Shown: positions 1 to 9,191, counted from the stretch's first letter. The stretch is 64,000 nt of DNA from Couchioplanes azureus (GCF_014648355.1 NZ_BMQY01000001.1:1194233-1258232); one strand, 5' to 3'. Translations and numbers: made by a program. The notes: generated from the sequence alone by a model not told the origin.

Positions 1-1
1 C

Positions 2-898
2 ACCACCAGCCTGGCCGGCGCGCTCGCCGCCTTCTGGCGCCGGATCCCGGTGGTGCACCTGGAGGCCGGCCTGCGCTCCGGCGACCTCGACTCGCCGTTC
101 CCCGAGGAGGCCAACCGCCGCCTGGTCGCCCAGGTCGCCGCGCTGCACCTGGCGCCCACCCCGCTGGCCGCGATGAACCTGCTGGACGAGAACATCGCCA
201 CCGCGGACGTGCTGATCGCCGGCAACACCGTCGTGGACGCCACGCTCGCCGTCGCCGCTCGCCGGATGCCCTTCGAGAACGCCCAGGTCGCGGCCGCCCG
301 GGCCGCCGCCGGCGACCGCCGGCTGGTGCTCGTCACCGCGCACCGGCGCGAGTCCTGGGGCGCTCCCCTGGACCGCATCCTGGCCGCGGTCCGCGAGCTG
401 GTCAGCCGGTACGCCGACATCGACGTGATCCTGCCCAGCCACCCCAATCCGGCGGTCCGCGCCCAGGTCGAGGCCGGTCTCGCCGGCATCGAGCGGGTCA
501 CGGTCACCGACCCGCTGCCGTACCCGGACCTGTCGCGCCTGCTGTCCGAGGCGTACCTCGTGCTCACCGACTCGGGCGGCATCCAGGAGGAGGCGCCGTC
601 GTTCGGCGTACCCGCCCTGGTCCTGCGCGACGTCACCGAGCGCGTCGAGTCGCTGCACGCCGGCTGCGCGAGGCTCGTCGGCTCGGACACCGACCTGATC
701 GTCAAGGAGGCGGCCGAGCTGCTCGACAGCCGGGTCCGCCGCGACGCGATGACCGCCGGCGGAAACCCGTACGGCGACGGCCTCGCGGCCCGGCGTACCG
801 CCCAGGCCACCGCCGCCGTGCTCGGCCTCACCGAGGCCCCCGACGCCATGCCCGCCCTCGACTCCCCCGCCACTGCCACGTACGGAGCGTCCCTCTGA
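2..898 (+). CDS. wecB: UDP-N-acetylglucosamine 2-epimerase, 5' end cut by window
   Basis: Last 298 codons of a non-hydrolysing UDP-GlcNAc 2-epimerase, the cytoplasmic enzyme that interconverts UDP-GlcNAc and UDP-ManNAc for cell-envelope or exopolysaccharide precursors. The frame is open to the left edge. Family signatures seen in order are HLEAGLRS near the edge, AHRRES, SHPNP and DSGGIQEEAP followed by FGVPALVLRDVTERVE. The family is usually about 370-390 residues, so roughly 80 residues lie outside the window. The stop codon shares one base with the next ATG, which suggests translational coupling with the exported DUF2334 protein. A polysaccharide locus probably continues to the left, which is inference. 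Confidence 0.93.
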   Translation, partial: TTSLAGALAAFWRRIPVVHLEAGLRSGDLDSPFPEEANRRLVAQVAALHLAPTPLAAMNLLDENIATADVLIAGNTVVDATLAVAARRMPFENAQVAAARAAAGDRRLVLVTAHRRESWGAPLDRILAAVRELVSRYADIDVILPSHPNPAVRAQVEAGLAGIERVTVTDPLPYPDLSRLLSEAYLVLTDSGGIQEEAPSFGVPALVLRDVTERVESLHAGCARLVGSDTDLIVKEAAELLDSRVRRDAMTAGGNPYGDGLAARRTAQATAAVLGLTEAPDAMPALDSPATATYGASL

Positions 899-2532
899 TG
901 CGCATCTTCAAGTTGAGCCGTCGTGCCCTGGTCGGCGTGGGTGCCGCCCTCACCGCCACCGCCATGCTCGGCATGGGCGTCGTCACCGCCGACGCCGCGG
1001 AGGTTCCCGCTCCGGCGCCGATCGCCGCGAAGTCCGGCAAGGCCGCGCCCGGCGGCGGCACGGCGAAGACCCTGGTGCTCTACGACACCACCGGCGACTA
1101 CGGCTGGATGGGCGAGGTCTACGCCACCCAGACCGCGAACCTCGCCTCGCACTTCGGCTCGTGGACCGCCGCGCCGGTGACCAGCTACAAGGCGCGCGAC
1201 CTGGACGCGTACACCGCGGTCGTCTACCTCGGGTCCACCTACGACGAGCCGCTGCCGGCCGCGTTCCTCGACGACGTCGCCGCGACGAAGAAGCCGGTCA
1301 CCTGGCTCTTCGACAACATCTGGCAGCTCACCTCGCGGGACGCGTCGTTCGCCGCGGAGCACGGCTTCACCAGCGGCTCGTTCGACGTCACCGACGTGGC
1401 CACGGTGGACTACAAGGGCCGCAAGCTGACCCGCGACACGGCGAACAAGTCCGGGATCATGAACCTGTCGATCAGCGACGCAACGAAGATCAAGACCCTG
1501 GCTTCCGCCGTACGCCCGGACGGCTCCTCCTTCCCGTGGGCGGTGCAGTCCGGCAACTTCACCTACGTCGGCGAGATCCCGTTCGCGTACGTGACCCACG
1601 ACGACCGCTACCTGGCCTTCGCCGACCTGCTCTTCGACTCGCTCGGCAACACCGGGGTCTCCCGCGAGCGCCACCGCGCCCTGGCCCGCATCGAGGACGT
1701 CGGCCCGGACTCGGACCCCGCCGAGCTGCGCGCGATCGCCGACTACCTGTACTCCCAGAAGGTTCCGTTCAGCGTCGCCGTCTACCCCCGCTTCCGCAAC
1801 CCCAAGGGCGTGGACAACGACGGCAAGGCCGAGGACTACACGCTGCTGCAGCGGCCGCAGGTCGTCTCGGCGCTGCGCTACATGCAGCAGCGCGGCGGCA
1901 CGCTGCTCATGCACGGCTACACGCACCAGAACGGCAACACGGCCAACCCGTACGACGGCATGAGCGCCAACGACTTCGAGTTCTACCGCGCCCACGTCGA
2001 CGAGAAGGACAGCGTGATCTACGACGGCCCGGTCGCCGGCGACTCCGCCGCGTTCATGGCCACCCGGATCGCCGCCTCGGGCCTGACCTTCGCCCTCGCC
2101 GGCCTGGGCGTGCCCACCACCTTCGAGTTCCCGCACTACGCCGGCAGCGCCGTCGACTACCAGACGGTCACCTCGATCGTCGGCAAGCGCTACGACCGGG
2201 GCCTGTACTTCCCGGGCGTCCTCACCGGACGCAAGTTCGACTACACCCGCCACTTCGGCCAGTTCTTCCCGTACGCCGTCCGCGACGTCTACGGTTCGGT
2301 GGTCATCCCGGAGAACATCGGCAACGTCGAGCCGAGCGCGTTCAACAACCACCCGGCCCGGCTCCCCTCGGACCTGGTGGCCTCGGCCGAGCGCAACCTC
2401 GTCGTCCGCGACGGTGTGGCCAGCTTCTTCTACCACCCCTACCTGGGCACGGACTACCTGAAGCAGGTCGTACCCGGGATCAAGGCGCAGGGTTACACCT
2501 TCGTGACCGGTGACTCGATGGTCGCCAGCTGA
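898..2532 (+). CDS. Exported DUF2334 polysaccharide-deacetylase-like protein
   Basis: 544 residues. The N-terminus has a twin-Arg-like signal (LSRRALVGVG, then a hydrophobic stretch ending near residue 33, TADAAE). The middle and C-terminal parts match the DUF2334 family, which has a polysaccharide-deacetylase fold. RIEDVGPDSDP, LMHGYTHQNG and FFYHPYLG supply the expected Asp and His metal-ligand motifs. It probably removes acyl groups from an extracellular glycan, but the substrate cannot be read from sequence. The one-base overlap with the epimerase gene (TGATG) argues for a shared polysaccharide pathway. The ATG at 898 directly precedes the signal peptide and is the natural start. Confidence 0.85.
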   Translation: MRIFKLSRRALVGVGAALTATAMLGMGVVTADAAEVPAPAPIAAKSGKAAPGGGTAKTLVLYDTTGDYGWMGEVYATQTANLASHFGSWTAAPVTSYKARDLDAYTAVVYLGSTYDEPLPAAFLDDVAATKKPVTWLFDNIWQLTSRDASFAAEHGFTSGSFDVTDVATVDYKGRKLTRDTANKSGIMNLSISDATKIKTLASAVRPDGSSFPWAVQSGNFTYVGEIPFAYVTHDDRYLAFADLLFDSLGNTGVSRERHRALARIEDVGPDSDPAELRAIADYLYSQKVPFSVAVYPRFRNPKGVDNDGKAEDYTLLQRPQVVSALRYMQQRGGTLLMHGYTHQNGNTANPYDGMSANDFEFYRAHVDEKDSVIYDGPVAGDSAAFMATRIAASGLTFALAGLGVPTTFEFPHYAGSAVDYQTVTSIVGKRYDRGLYFPGVLTGRKFDYTRHFGQFFPYAVRDVYGSVVIPENIGNVEPSAFNNHPARLPSDLVASAERNLVVRDGVASFFYHPYLGTDYLKQVVPGIKAQGYTFVTGDSMVAS

Positions 2533-2547
2533 TCGCATCCGCCGGCC

Positions 2548-2578
2548 GCGGCCGCCGTCCCACCGGGACGGCGGCCGC
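2548..2578 (+). terminator. Strong hairpin after the DUF2334 gene
   Basis: A perfect 14-bp GC stem (2548-2561 with 2565-2578) closes a 3-nt loop, 15 bases after the stop codon. There is no U-tract. It separates the polysaccharide pair from the gene at 2600. Confidence 0.6.
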
Positions 2579-2599
2579 TGTCACGACCGAGGAGTCGCC

Positions 2600-2959
2600 A
2601 TGGAAACCACCGAGGTGGTCGCCTTCTATTCCGCATCCTGGATCACCGGGGACCGCGGGGCGGTGCGCCGGGTCATCGCGCCGGACGTCGAGGTGGAGTG
2701 GAACCTGGAGCTCCCGGTGGACGACGAGGAGCTCGTTCAGACCCTGCACCGCATCGCCGCCTTCGCCGACTCGATCTCGATCGTCTCGACGGTCTGCACC
2801 GGCGACCGGGCGTCGCTGATCTACGACTGCGCCGCACCCTTCGGCACGGTCCGCCTGGCCGAGTTCCTCACCGTCGCCGGCGGCAAGCTGACCGAGATCC
2901 GGCAGGTGTACGACGTGGTCTCGCTGCGCCGGTTCTTCCCCGGTCTGCTCGACGACTGA
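2600..2959 (+). CDS. SnoaL/NTF2-like small protein
   Basis: 119 residues from the ATG at 2600, chosen because a GAGGAG ribosome site lies a few bases upstream. The pattern is that of SnoaL-like NTF2-fold proteins: an N-terminal helix with FYSASWITGDRGAVRRVIAPD, then strands containing VEVEWN and a C-terminal GKLTEIRQVYD. The fold covers cyclases, isomerases and non-enzymatic ligand binders, so no reaction can be assigned. No partner gene is evident; the next gene, 34 bp on, encodes a VOC protein. Confidence 0.8.
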   Translation: METTEVVAFYSASWITGDRGAVRRVIAPDVEVEWNLELPVDDEELVQTLHRIAAFADSISIVSTVCTGDRASLIYDCAAPFGTVRLAEFLTVAGGKLTEIRQVYDVVSLRRFFPGLLDD

Positions 2960-2993
2960 TTTTTTGTCGGAGGTCGGCCCTAGTCTCCCCGGC

Positions 2994-3431
2994 ATGGCAT
3001 ATGACTTCCAGGTGACCGTCGACAGCACCGACCCGCACACCCAGGCCGAGTGGTGGGCCGAGACGCTGGGCTGGCAGGTCGAGCCGCAGGACGAGGACTT
3101 CATCCGGGACATGGTCGCCAAGGGCTTCGCGACCGAGGACGAGACCCTGGTCTTCCGAGGCCGCCTGGTCTGGAAGACCGGCGCGGCCATCGTCCACCCG
3201 GAGAAGCTGCCGAGCGGGAAGCCGCGCAGGATGCTCTTCAACCACGTGCCGGAGCCCAAGATCGTCAAGGACCGCATCCACGTCGACGTCTGGGTCGGCG
3301 ACGAGCACCGCGAGCGGGTCCGTGACGAGCTGGTCGCCCGCGGCGCGACCTTCGTCCAGGACGGCCGCCAGGGGCCGTTCACGTGGTGCGTCATGCGCGA
3401 TCCCGAGGGCAACGAGTTCTGCATCAGCTGA
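2994..3431 (+). CDS. VOC-family (glyoxalase-fold) protein
   Basis: 145 residues from the ATG at 2994 (MAYDFQVTVDSTDPHTQAEW). The start is typical for the family, and in-frame codons further upstream add non-conserved residues. It carries the glyoxalase/bleomycin-resistance fold pattern: WWAETLGW, an RMLFNHVPEPK segment, HVDVWVGDEHRERVRDELVARGA, and the terminal CVMRDPEGNEFC. The paired beta-alpha-beta units normally bind a divalent metal. Members include lyases, dioxygenases and drug-binding proteins; the substrate is unknown. A TAGTCT hexamer ends about 13 bases before the ATG, so a leaderless transcript is possible. Confidence 0.85.
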   Translation: MAYDFQVTVDSTDPHTQAEWWAETLGWQVEPQDEDFIRDMVAKGFATEDETLVFRGRLVWKTGAAIVHPEKLPSGKPRRMLFNHVPEPKIVKDRIHVDVWVGDEHRERVRDELVARGATFVQDGRQGPFTWCVMRDPEGNEFCIS

Positions 3432-3536
3432 CGCCGGCGGCGGACTTCAAAAACTCTTAAGGAAATTGGCAGAACGCTTTAAGCCCCCTTGCCCCACGAT
3501 CGACTCCGTTCGTAGCCACCGCGATCGGAGTCCTCC

Positions 3537-4997
3537 ATGTCACGCAAACGTCTACGCGTATCCATCTACGTGGGAGCCGCGCTGCTCGCCGTCGGCGGGG
3601 GCGCGGTTGCCGCGATGGCGGCGACGGCCCCCAGCACCAAGGCGGCCGGCGGACTGACCGCGACGTTCGCCAAGGACTCCGACTGGGGCTCGGGTTACCA
3701 GGCCCGGTACGTCATCAAGAACACCGGTGACAGCGCCGTCACGGGCTGGCAGCTCGCCTTCGGCCTGCCCGCGACCGCGAAGCTCGGCAGCTTCTGGGAC
3801 GCGGCCGTGACCACCTCGGGTGCCACCTCGACGGCGGCGAACAAGGGCTACAACGCGACGATCCCGGCCGGCGCCACCGCCGAGTTCGGCTTCATCGTGG
3901 CCGGCAGCGGCGAGCCCACCAGCTGCACGATCAACGGCGCGTCCTGCACCGGCGGCGGCTCGGCCCCGACCACCGCACCGACGACTCCGACCACGGCGCC
4001 GACCACCGCTCCCAGCACGGCGCCGACGACCAAGCCGACCGCCACCGCGCCGACGAAGCCGGCCGAGCCGACCGAGCCGCCGGCGACCACCACGCCGCCG
4101 CCCACCGGCGGTGGCAAGAACGTGCGCGTGGCCCCGTACGTGGACATGGGCCTGCTCTCCAACGGCAGCACGACCCTCGCCCAGCTGGCCGCCAGCGGGA
4201 ACGTCAAGTCCTACTCGCTGGCCTTCGTGACCGGCGCGGGCTGCAAGGCCAGCTGGTTCGGCGCCTTCGACCCGCGTAGCGGCAAGTTCCGCGACCAGAT
4301 CGACGCGCTGCGGGCGGCCGGCGGCGACGTGAAGGTGTCCTTCGGCGGCGCCACCGGCGTCGAGCTCGCCCAGGCCTGCACCGACGTCAAGGCGCTCCAG
4401 GCCGAGTACCAGGCGGTCGTGTCGGCGTACGACCTGCGCTACATCGACCTGGACATCGAGGGCGCGGCCTCGTCCGACGCCGCGTCGATCGACCGCCGCT
4501 CGACCGCGCTGGCCGCTCTGCAGAAGGCCAACCCGGGCCTGAAGATCTCCCTGACCCTGCCGGTGCTGCCCGAGGGCCTCACCAACGACGGCCTGAACGT
4601 GGTGCGCTCGGCCAAGAACGCCGGCGTGGACCTGGACCTGGTGAACATCATGGCGATGGACTACGGCCGCGCCGGCCAGGACTACGGCGACCTGGCGATC
4701 CAGGCCGTCAAGTCGACCAAGGACCAGCTGAAGTCGGTCCTCGGCATCGGCGACGCGGCCGCCTTCGCCAAGGTCGGCGTCACCCCGATGCTGGGCAAGA
4801 ACGACGACAACGGCACCTTCAGCCAGAGCGACGCCCGCGACGTCGTCGCGGCGGCCAACCGCGACAACATCGGCTTCGTCTCCTTCTGGGAGGTGAACCG
4901 GGACCGCAACGCCTGCAACGGCGCGCTGTTCCAGTGCACGAACGTGCCGCAGACGCCGTTCGAGTTCAGCAAGATCTTCGCCGGCTTCACCGGCTGA
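3537..4997 (+). CDS. Secreted chitinase: CBM2 plus GH18
   Basis: 486 residues. A signal peptide occupies residues 1-37 (positively charged MSRKRLR, then hydrophobic). A family 2 carbohydrate-binding module follows (about 38-140, with TATFAKDSDWGSGYQARYVI and VTGWQLAFGLP). A Thr/Pro-rich linker covers about 142-190. The GH18 catalytic barrel runs to the C-terminus; YIDLDIEG is the DxDxE-type signature whose final Glu is the acid/base, and a late FVSFWEVNRD supplies a conserved Trp. It hydrolyses chitin outside the cell. The 100 bp upstream are A+T-rich (ACTCTTAAGGAAATT and CTTTAAG), unlike the surroundings, and probably hold a regulated promoter. Confidence 0.94.
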   Translation: MSRKRLRVSIYVGAALLAVGGGAVAAMAATAPSTKAAGGLTATFAKDSDWGSGYQARYVIKNTGDSAVTGWQLAFGLPATAKLGSFWDAAVTTSGATSTAANKGYNATIPAGATAEFGFIVAGSGEPTSCTINGASCTGGGSAPTTAPTTPTTAPTTAPSTAPTTKPTATAPTKPAEPTEPPATTTPPPTGGGKNVRVAPYVDMGLLSNGSTTLAQLAASGNVKSYSLAFVTGAGCKASWFGAFDPRSGKFRDQIDALRAAGGDVKVSFGGATGVELAQACTDVKALQAEYQAVVSAYDLRYIDLDIEGAASSDAASIDRRSTALAALQKANPGLKISLTLPVLPEGLTNDGLNVVRSAKNAGVDLDLVNIMAMDYGRAGQDYGDLAIQAVKSTKDQLKSVLGIGDAAAFAKVGVTPMLGKNDDNGTFSQSDARDVVAAANRDNIGFVSFWEVNRDRNACNGALFQCTNVPQTPFEFSKIFAGFTG

Positions 4998-5018
4998 GGT
5001 ACCACCCTCCCCCCCTTC

Positions 5019-5055
5019 AGCGCGGCGCCGGGAAGTCGCCTCCCGGCGCCGCGCT
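5019..5055. terminator. Perfect 15-bp hairpin between convergent genes
   Basis: Arms 5019-5033 and 5041-5055 pair without mismatch around a 7-nt loop, followed by GCTTTCC. It lies between the chitinase and tetR ends and could serve both directions. Confidence 0.75.
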
Positions 5056-5081
5056 GCTTTCCGTTGTCGCCGTCGCCCGGG

Positions 5082-5693
5082 TCAGCGCGCGAAGCCGCGA
5101 CCGGCCGCCGCCAGGCAGTGCTGCACCAGCTCCGGCAGGGAGATCTCGTCCGGCGCCTCCAGCCAGGCGTGCAGCGAGACCCGCATCGCCGTCATGAAGG
5201 TGGCGGCCATCAACCGGTCCCGGACCCCGCTGGGGTCCGGCTCCGTGCCGCGCGCCGCCACCGCCGCGGCCAGCTCGCGTTCCAGCGCGGCGAAGGTGCT
5301 CGCCTGCTGCGCGGCCAGCGCCGGCTGGGTGCGCAGCAGCCGGGTCTGCGCCGCCCACTGCGGGTCCAGCTCGCCGAACTGCTCGTAGAACTGCCGCGCC
5401 GCCCGGGTCAGCGCGGTCCACGGCCCCTCGCCGGCCGGGCGCGAGCGCACGATGCCGACCAGTGCGCTCATCCGCTGCCGGGTGCCGTGCAGCAGGGCCT
5501 CCTCCTTGTTGGCGAAGTAGTTGGAGAACGTCCGCCGGGAGACGCCCGCCTCGTCCGCCACGGCCTCGACGGTGATCCGGTCCGCACCGTGCGCGATCGC
5601 GAGCCGCACCGCGGCCTCGTGCAGCGCCTGCCGAGTCGCTGCCTTCTTGCGCTCCCGCAGACCGGGTTCGGGTACGCCGACGTCGGAGGTCAT
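5082..5693 (-). CDS. TetR-family repressor, probable regulator of the divergent efflux pump
   Basis: 203 residues from the ATG at 5693. The N-terminal helix-turn-helix is textbook TetR: AVRLAIAHGADRITVEAVAD, then EAGVSRRTFSNYFANKEEAL (about residues 25-65). The rest is an all-helical ligand-binding domain, whose FYEQFGELDPQWAAQTRLL resembles the MftR-like C-terminal branch. It is divergent from the DHA2 transporter gene with a 105-bp intergenic region holding two palindromes (see 5712-5743), so it very probably represses both itself and the pump. The long open frame extending upstream on this strand through 9110 is antisense artefact. Confidence 0.92.
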   Translation of the reverse strand: MTSDVGVPEPGLRERKKAATRQALHEAAVRLAIAHGADRITVEAVADEAGVSRRTFSNYFANKEEALLHGTRQRMSALVGIVRSRPAGEGPWTALTRAARQFYEQFGELDPQWAAQTRLLRTQPALAAQQASTFAALERELAAAVAARGTEPDPSGVRDRLMAATFMTAMRVSLHAWLEAPDEISLPELVQHCLAAAGRGFAR

Positions 5694-5711
5694 GTCGTCG
5701 ACCCTACATAC

Positions 5712-5743
5712 TTTCCCACTGGGAAATCTTGCGCACTGGGCAA
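5712..5743. promoter_or_regulatory. Two tandem TetR-type operator palindromes
   Basis: TTTCCCACTGGGAAA at 5712-5726 is a perfect 15-bp palindrome. TTGCGCACTGGGCAA at 5729-5743 is the same design with one mismatched pair. The centres are 17 bp apart. Both share the core CACTGGG and lie between the divergent tetR and transporter starts. A TATGTA hexamer on the minus strand (5705-5710) abuts the first site and fits a tetR -10. Confidence 0.75.
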
Positions 5744-5798
5744 GTAATGTGAAGAGTGGTACGCGGCATCCTTCCCGCCGATCGCTGGAGGCCGCACG

Positions 5799-7403
5799 AT
5801 GAGCGCACCCACCACCCCGCGCCCCGCACCGCCCGCGATGAGCCACCGCGAGATCATGAAGGCGCTGAGCGGCCTGCTTCTCGTGCTGTTCGTCGCGATG
5901 TCCAGCGCCACGGTGGTCGCCACCGCCCTGCCGAAGATCATGGGAGCGCTGAACGGCAGCCAGACGCAGTACACGTGGGTCGTGACCGCCACGCTGCTCA
6001 CCGCGACCGCCACCACGCCGATCTGGGGCAAGCTGGCCGACCTCTACCGCAAGAAGATGCTGCTGCAACTCGCCATCGTGGTGTTCGTCCTGGGCTCGAT
6101 CGTCGCCGGCTTCGCCCAGAGCGCCGGCCAGCTCATCGCCGCCCGCGCGTTCCAGGGCATCGGCATGGGTGGCGTCCAGGCGCTCGTGCAGGTCACCATC
6201 GCCGCGATGATCGCGCCGCGGGAGCGCGGCCGGTACAACGGCTACCTCGGTGGCGTGCTGGCCCTGGCCACGGTGGGCGGACCGCTGATCGGCGGGCTCA
6301 TCGTCGACACACCCTGGCTCGGCTGGCGCTGGTGCTTCTTCATCGGCGCCCCGATCGCCGTGGTCGCCCTGGTCGTGCTCCAGCGCACCCTGCACCTGCC
6401 GGTCCTGCGCCGGGAGAACGTGAGGATCGACTACGCCGGCGCCACGCTGATCGCGGCCGGCGTCAGCATCCTGCTGATCTGGGTGTCGTTCGTCGACCAC
6501 TCCTTCGGCTGGGCGTCCTGGCAGACCTCGGCCATGGTCGTCGCGGGCCTCGCGCTGCTCGCCCTCGCCGTACGGGTCGAGTCCCGCGCCGCCGAGCCGG
6601 TGGTCCCGCTGAAGATCGTCACGCAGCGCACCACGACGCTGGCCATCCTCGCGAGCCTCGCCGTCGGCATGGCGATCTACGGCGGCTCCGTGTTTCTGGG
6701 CCAGTACTTCCAGGTCGGCCGCGGCTACAGCCCGACCGAGGCCGGACTGCTGACCATCCCCCTGATGGCGGGCGTGCTGGTCTCGTCGACGATCTCCGGA
6801 CGGCTGATCACCCGCAGCGGGCGGGTCAAGCCGTTCATCGTGGCGGGCACGGTCCTGATGGTGGCGGGCTTCGCCATGCTGTCGACGATGGACCACCTGA
6901 CCCCGTTGCCGTACATCGGCACCGGCATGGCCCTGGTCGGCATCGGCGTCGGCATGTCGATGCAGAACCTGGTGCTGGCGGTGCAGAACTCCGTGGCGCT
7001 CAAGGACATCGGGGCGGCCAGCGCCACGGTGGCGTTCTTCCGCTCCCTCGGCGGCACGATCGGCGTCTCGGTGCTCGGCGCGGTGCTCGCCCACCGGGTC
7101 ACCGGCTCGATCACCTCCGAGCTGGCGGCCGCGGGCGTGCCGGCCGGCGCGGGCGGCGGGGAGCGGACCAGCAGCCTCAACCTGGCCGAGCTGCCGGGCA
7201 CGGTCCAGCACGTCGTCCGGGCGGCGTACGGCGACGCCACCGGCCACGTCTTCCTGCTCGCGGCGGCCATCGCGGTGGTGGGCGTCGTCGCGGCACTGCT
7301 GCTCGAGCGGATCACCCTGCGCTCGACGGTCGACCTGGCCAAGGCGGCACGCGCCGCCCAGGCCGCCTCCGCCCGGCCGACCCCGGGACCGGTCCGCAAG
7401 TAA
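5799..7403 (+). CDS. MFS multidrug efflux transporter, DHA2 (EmrB/QacA) type
   Basis: 534 residues with about 14 hydrophobic segments, the DHA2 length and topology. Loop 2-3 carries the MFS motif A variant IWGKLADLYRKKMLL. VVATALPKIMGAL in TM1 and FQGIGMGGVQALVQ further on are typical of the family. It should export hydrophobic or cationic drugs in exchange for protons. GGAGG lies 8 bases before the ATG. The divergent TetR gene and the shared operators indicate substrate-induced expression. Confidence 0.93.
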   Translation: MSAPTTPRPAPPAMSHREIMKALSGLLLVLFVAMSSATVVATALPKIMGALNGSQTQYTWVVTATLLTATATTPIWGKLADLYRKKMLLQLAIVVFVLGSIVAGFAQSAGQLIAARAFQGIGMGGVQALVQVTIAAMIAPRERGRYNGYLGGVLALATVGGPLIGGLIVDTPWLGWRWCFFIGAPIAVVALVVLQRTLHLPVLRRENVRIDYAGATLIAAGVSILLIWVSFVDHSFGWASWQTSAMVVAGLALLALAVRVESRAAEPVVPLKIVTQRTTTLAILASLAVGMAIYGGSVFLGQYFQVGRGYSPTEAGLLTIPLMAGVLVSSTISGRLITRSGRVKPFIVAGTVLMVAGFAMLSTMDHLTPLPYIGTGMALVGIGVGMSMQNLVLAVQNSVALKDIGAASATVAFFRSLGGTIGVSVLGAVLAHRVTGSITSELAAAGVPAGAGGGERTSSLNLAELPGTVQHVVRAAYGDATGHVFLLAAAIAVVGVVAALLLERITLRSTVDLAKAARAAQAASARPTPGPVRK

Positions 7404-7577
7404 GGACGACCGGCGCCCCGGCGACGTACAGGCTGTGCGATCTCCGACGGCGGCGAGCGCGATCCCCGCGCGCGAGGCTGGGCTCGGATGTTCACTCACC
7501 GCTAACCTTCGGGAACGGAGCGCATTTGTCCTTGAGTAAGGCCGGACGGTGTCGATGACTGCGGGGAAGAGGAAGGG

Positions 7578-9191
7578 GTGAGCTCGATGGAAGCGCGCGT
7601 TCGCGACGCCGAACGACTCTCGGCCGCCCTGACCGAGCTCGAGGATCAATACCGCTGGGACGCCGACGCCACGTACGACGCCGCGACCGCGATCGAGCAG
7701 GAGGCGGCCCGCCTCGACGACGACCGGCTGGTCATGCGGGCCCGCCTCGTGCAGGCGAACATGCTCATGCGCAAGGGCGAGGTCGCCGGCGCCGCCCGGC
7801 GCATCTGGAAGATCCACCAGTGGGCCACCGAGCACGGCGACCACACCGTGCAGGCCCGTACGCACGTGGTCTGGGCCAACGTCCACCGCTACCTCGGCGA
7901 CGCCGCCCAGTCGCTGGAGCACTCGGTGCTCGCCGTCGAGCTGCTCGACGAGACGGCCACCCTGCACATGCAGGTCTGGCACCGCGCGAAGCTCGCCGAC
8001 GCCCTCGGCGCCTCCGGCTCCATCGAGGCCGCCCGGCTGCGCTACGCCCAGGCCGAGGAACTCGCGATCGAGTACGACCTGCCCAACCTGCACATGGGCC
8101 TGCTCAACAACTACGCCTACACCGAGTGGGCCGCCGGCGAGCACGCCCGCGCGGGTGCCGTCGCGCGGCGGCTGAAGGACGTCGCCGACCAGCACGGCTT
8201 CACCCTGGACCCGGCGACCCTCGACACCATCGGCGCCATCGAGATCGAGAACGGCAGGTACGCGGAGGCCGAGGAGACGCTGCGCGAGGCCGTACGCCGC
8301 TACCACCAGGGCGGCTTCGAGGACGCCGACGCGCTTCCCGAGTTCATGCTCACCCTCGCGCGCGCCCAGCGTTTCCTGGGCGCCACCGCGCGCGCCCAGG
8401 TGAGCCTGGACGAGTCGCGCACGCTCTGCGTCGAGCGCGGTCTCGGCGACGTCCTCGTGCGGGTGCACCAGGAACAGGCCGAGCTGCACGCCGCGCGCGG
8501 GGAGTTCGCCGAGGCCTTCGCCGTACACAAGATCTTCTTCGCCGCCCACAACGCGCTGCACTCGTCGCAGCGTGAGGCACAGGCCCGCACCCGGCAGGCG
8601 ATGTTCGAGACGACCGAGGCCCGGCAGGAAGCGGAGCACTTCCGCGAGCAGGCCCGGCGCGACCCGCTGACCGGCCTGCACAACCGCCGGTACCTCGACG
8701 AGCAGCTGCCGGCGCTGGTGAACGCCGGCGGCGACCTGACCGTGGCGATCGTCGACCTGGACCACTTCAAGCGGGTGAACGACCAGCTGTCCCACGACGT
8801 CGGCGACCAGGTGCTCATCCAGGTCGCCAAGCTGCTGGAGACCGAGCTGGCCGCGGTCGCCCCGGACGGCTTCGTCGCCCGGATGGGCGGCGAGGAGTTC
8901 CTCATCGCCATGCCCGGCTTCACCGCACCGCGCGCCACGGTCCATCTCGACGCCGTCCGGCACACGATCCGGGCGTACGACTGGACCGCCCTCACCGACG
9001 GCCTGCCCGTCACGGTCAGCATCGGCGTCGCCGGCCTGGGCGACCCCGCGGTGCCCACCCAGGCGGCCCTGCTGTCCACAGCGGACCGCAACCTGTACGT
9101 CGCCAAGCACGCCGGACGCGACCGGGTCGTGTCGGGCAAGCCGCGCGACGCCCGCACCAGGTCCTACCGCGACAGTGCCACGGCCGCCTGA
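7578..9191 (+). CDS. TPR-GGDEF diguanylate cyclase
   Basis: 537 residues, cytoplasmic, with no transmembrane segment. Residues about 1-340 are helical pairs of tetratricopeptide type (AYTEWAAGEHARAGAVARRL, ENGRYAEAEETLREA). A short coiled linker leads into the GGDEF domain (RDPLTGLHNRRYLDEQL, IVDLDHFKRVND, RMGGEEF). The intact GGEEF implies c-di-GMP synthesis. The product-inhibition RxxD site is absent: the four residues at its position read VAPD. The GTG at 7578 and the ATG at 7587 are both possible starts; GGAAGGGG sits 9 bases before the ATG. The TPR part probably binds a partner that switches the cyclase. Confidence 0.92.
   Translation: MSSMEARVRDAERLSAALTELEDQYRWDADATYDAATAIEQEAARLDDDRLVMRARLVQANMLMRKGEVAGAARRIWKIHQWATEHGDHTVQARTHVVWANVHRYLGDAAQSLEHSVLAVELLDETATLHMQVWHRAKLADALGASGSIEAARLRYAQAEELAIEYDLPNLHMGLLNNYAYTEWAAGEHARAGAVARRLKDVADQHGFTLDPATLDTIGAIEIENGRYAEAEETLREAVRRYHQGGFEDADALPEFMLTLARAQRFLGATARAQVSLDESRTLCVERGLGDVLVRVHQEQAELHAARGEFAEAFAVHKIFFAAHNALHSSQREAQARTRQAMFETTEARQEAEHFREQARRDPLTGLHNRRYLDEQLPALVNAGGDLTVAIVDLDHFKRVNDQLSHDVGDQVLIQVAKLLETELAAVAPDGFVARMGGEEFLIAMPGFTAPRATVHLDAVRHTIRAYDWTALTDGLPVTVSIGVAGLGDPAVPTQAALLSTADRNLYVAKHAGRDRVVSGKPRDARTRSYRDSATAA

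Noticed and set aside
5694..9110. Very long minus-strand open frame continuing upstream of tetR
   Set aside because: It is antisense to the efflux and GGDEF genes, has the His/Arg/Gly/Gln-rich composition of reversed GC-rich codons, and the TetR start at 5693 is well defined.
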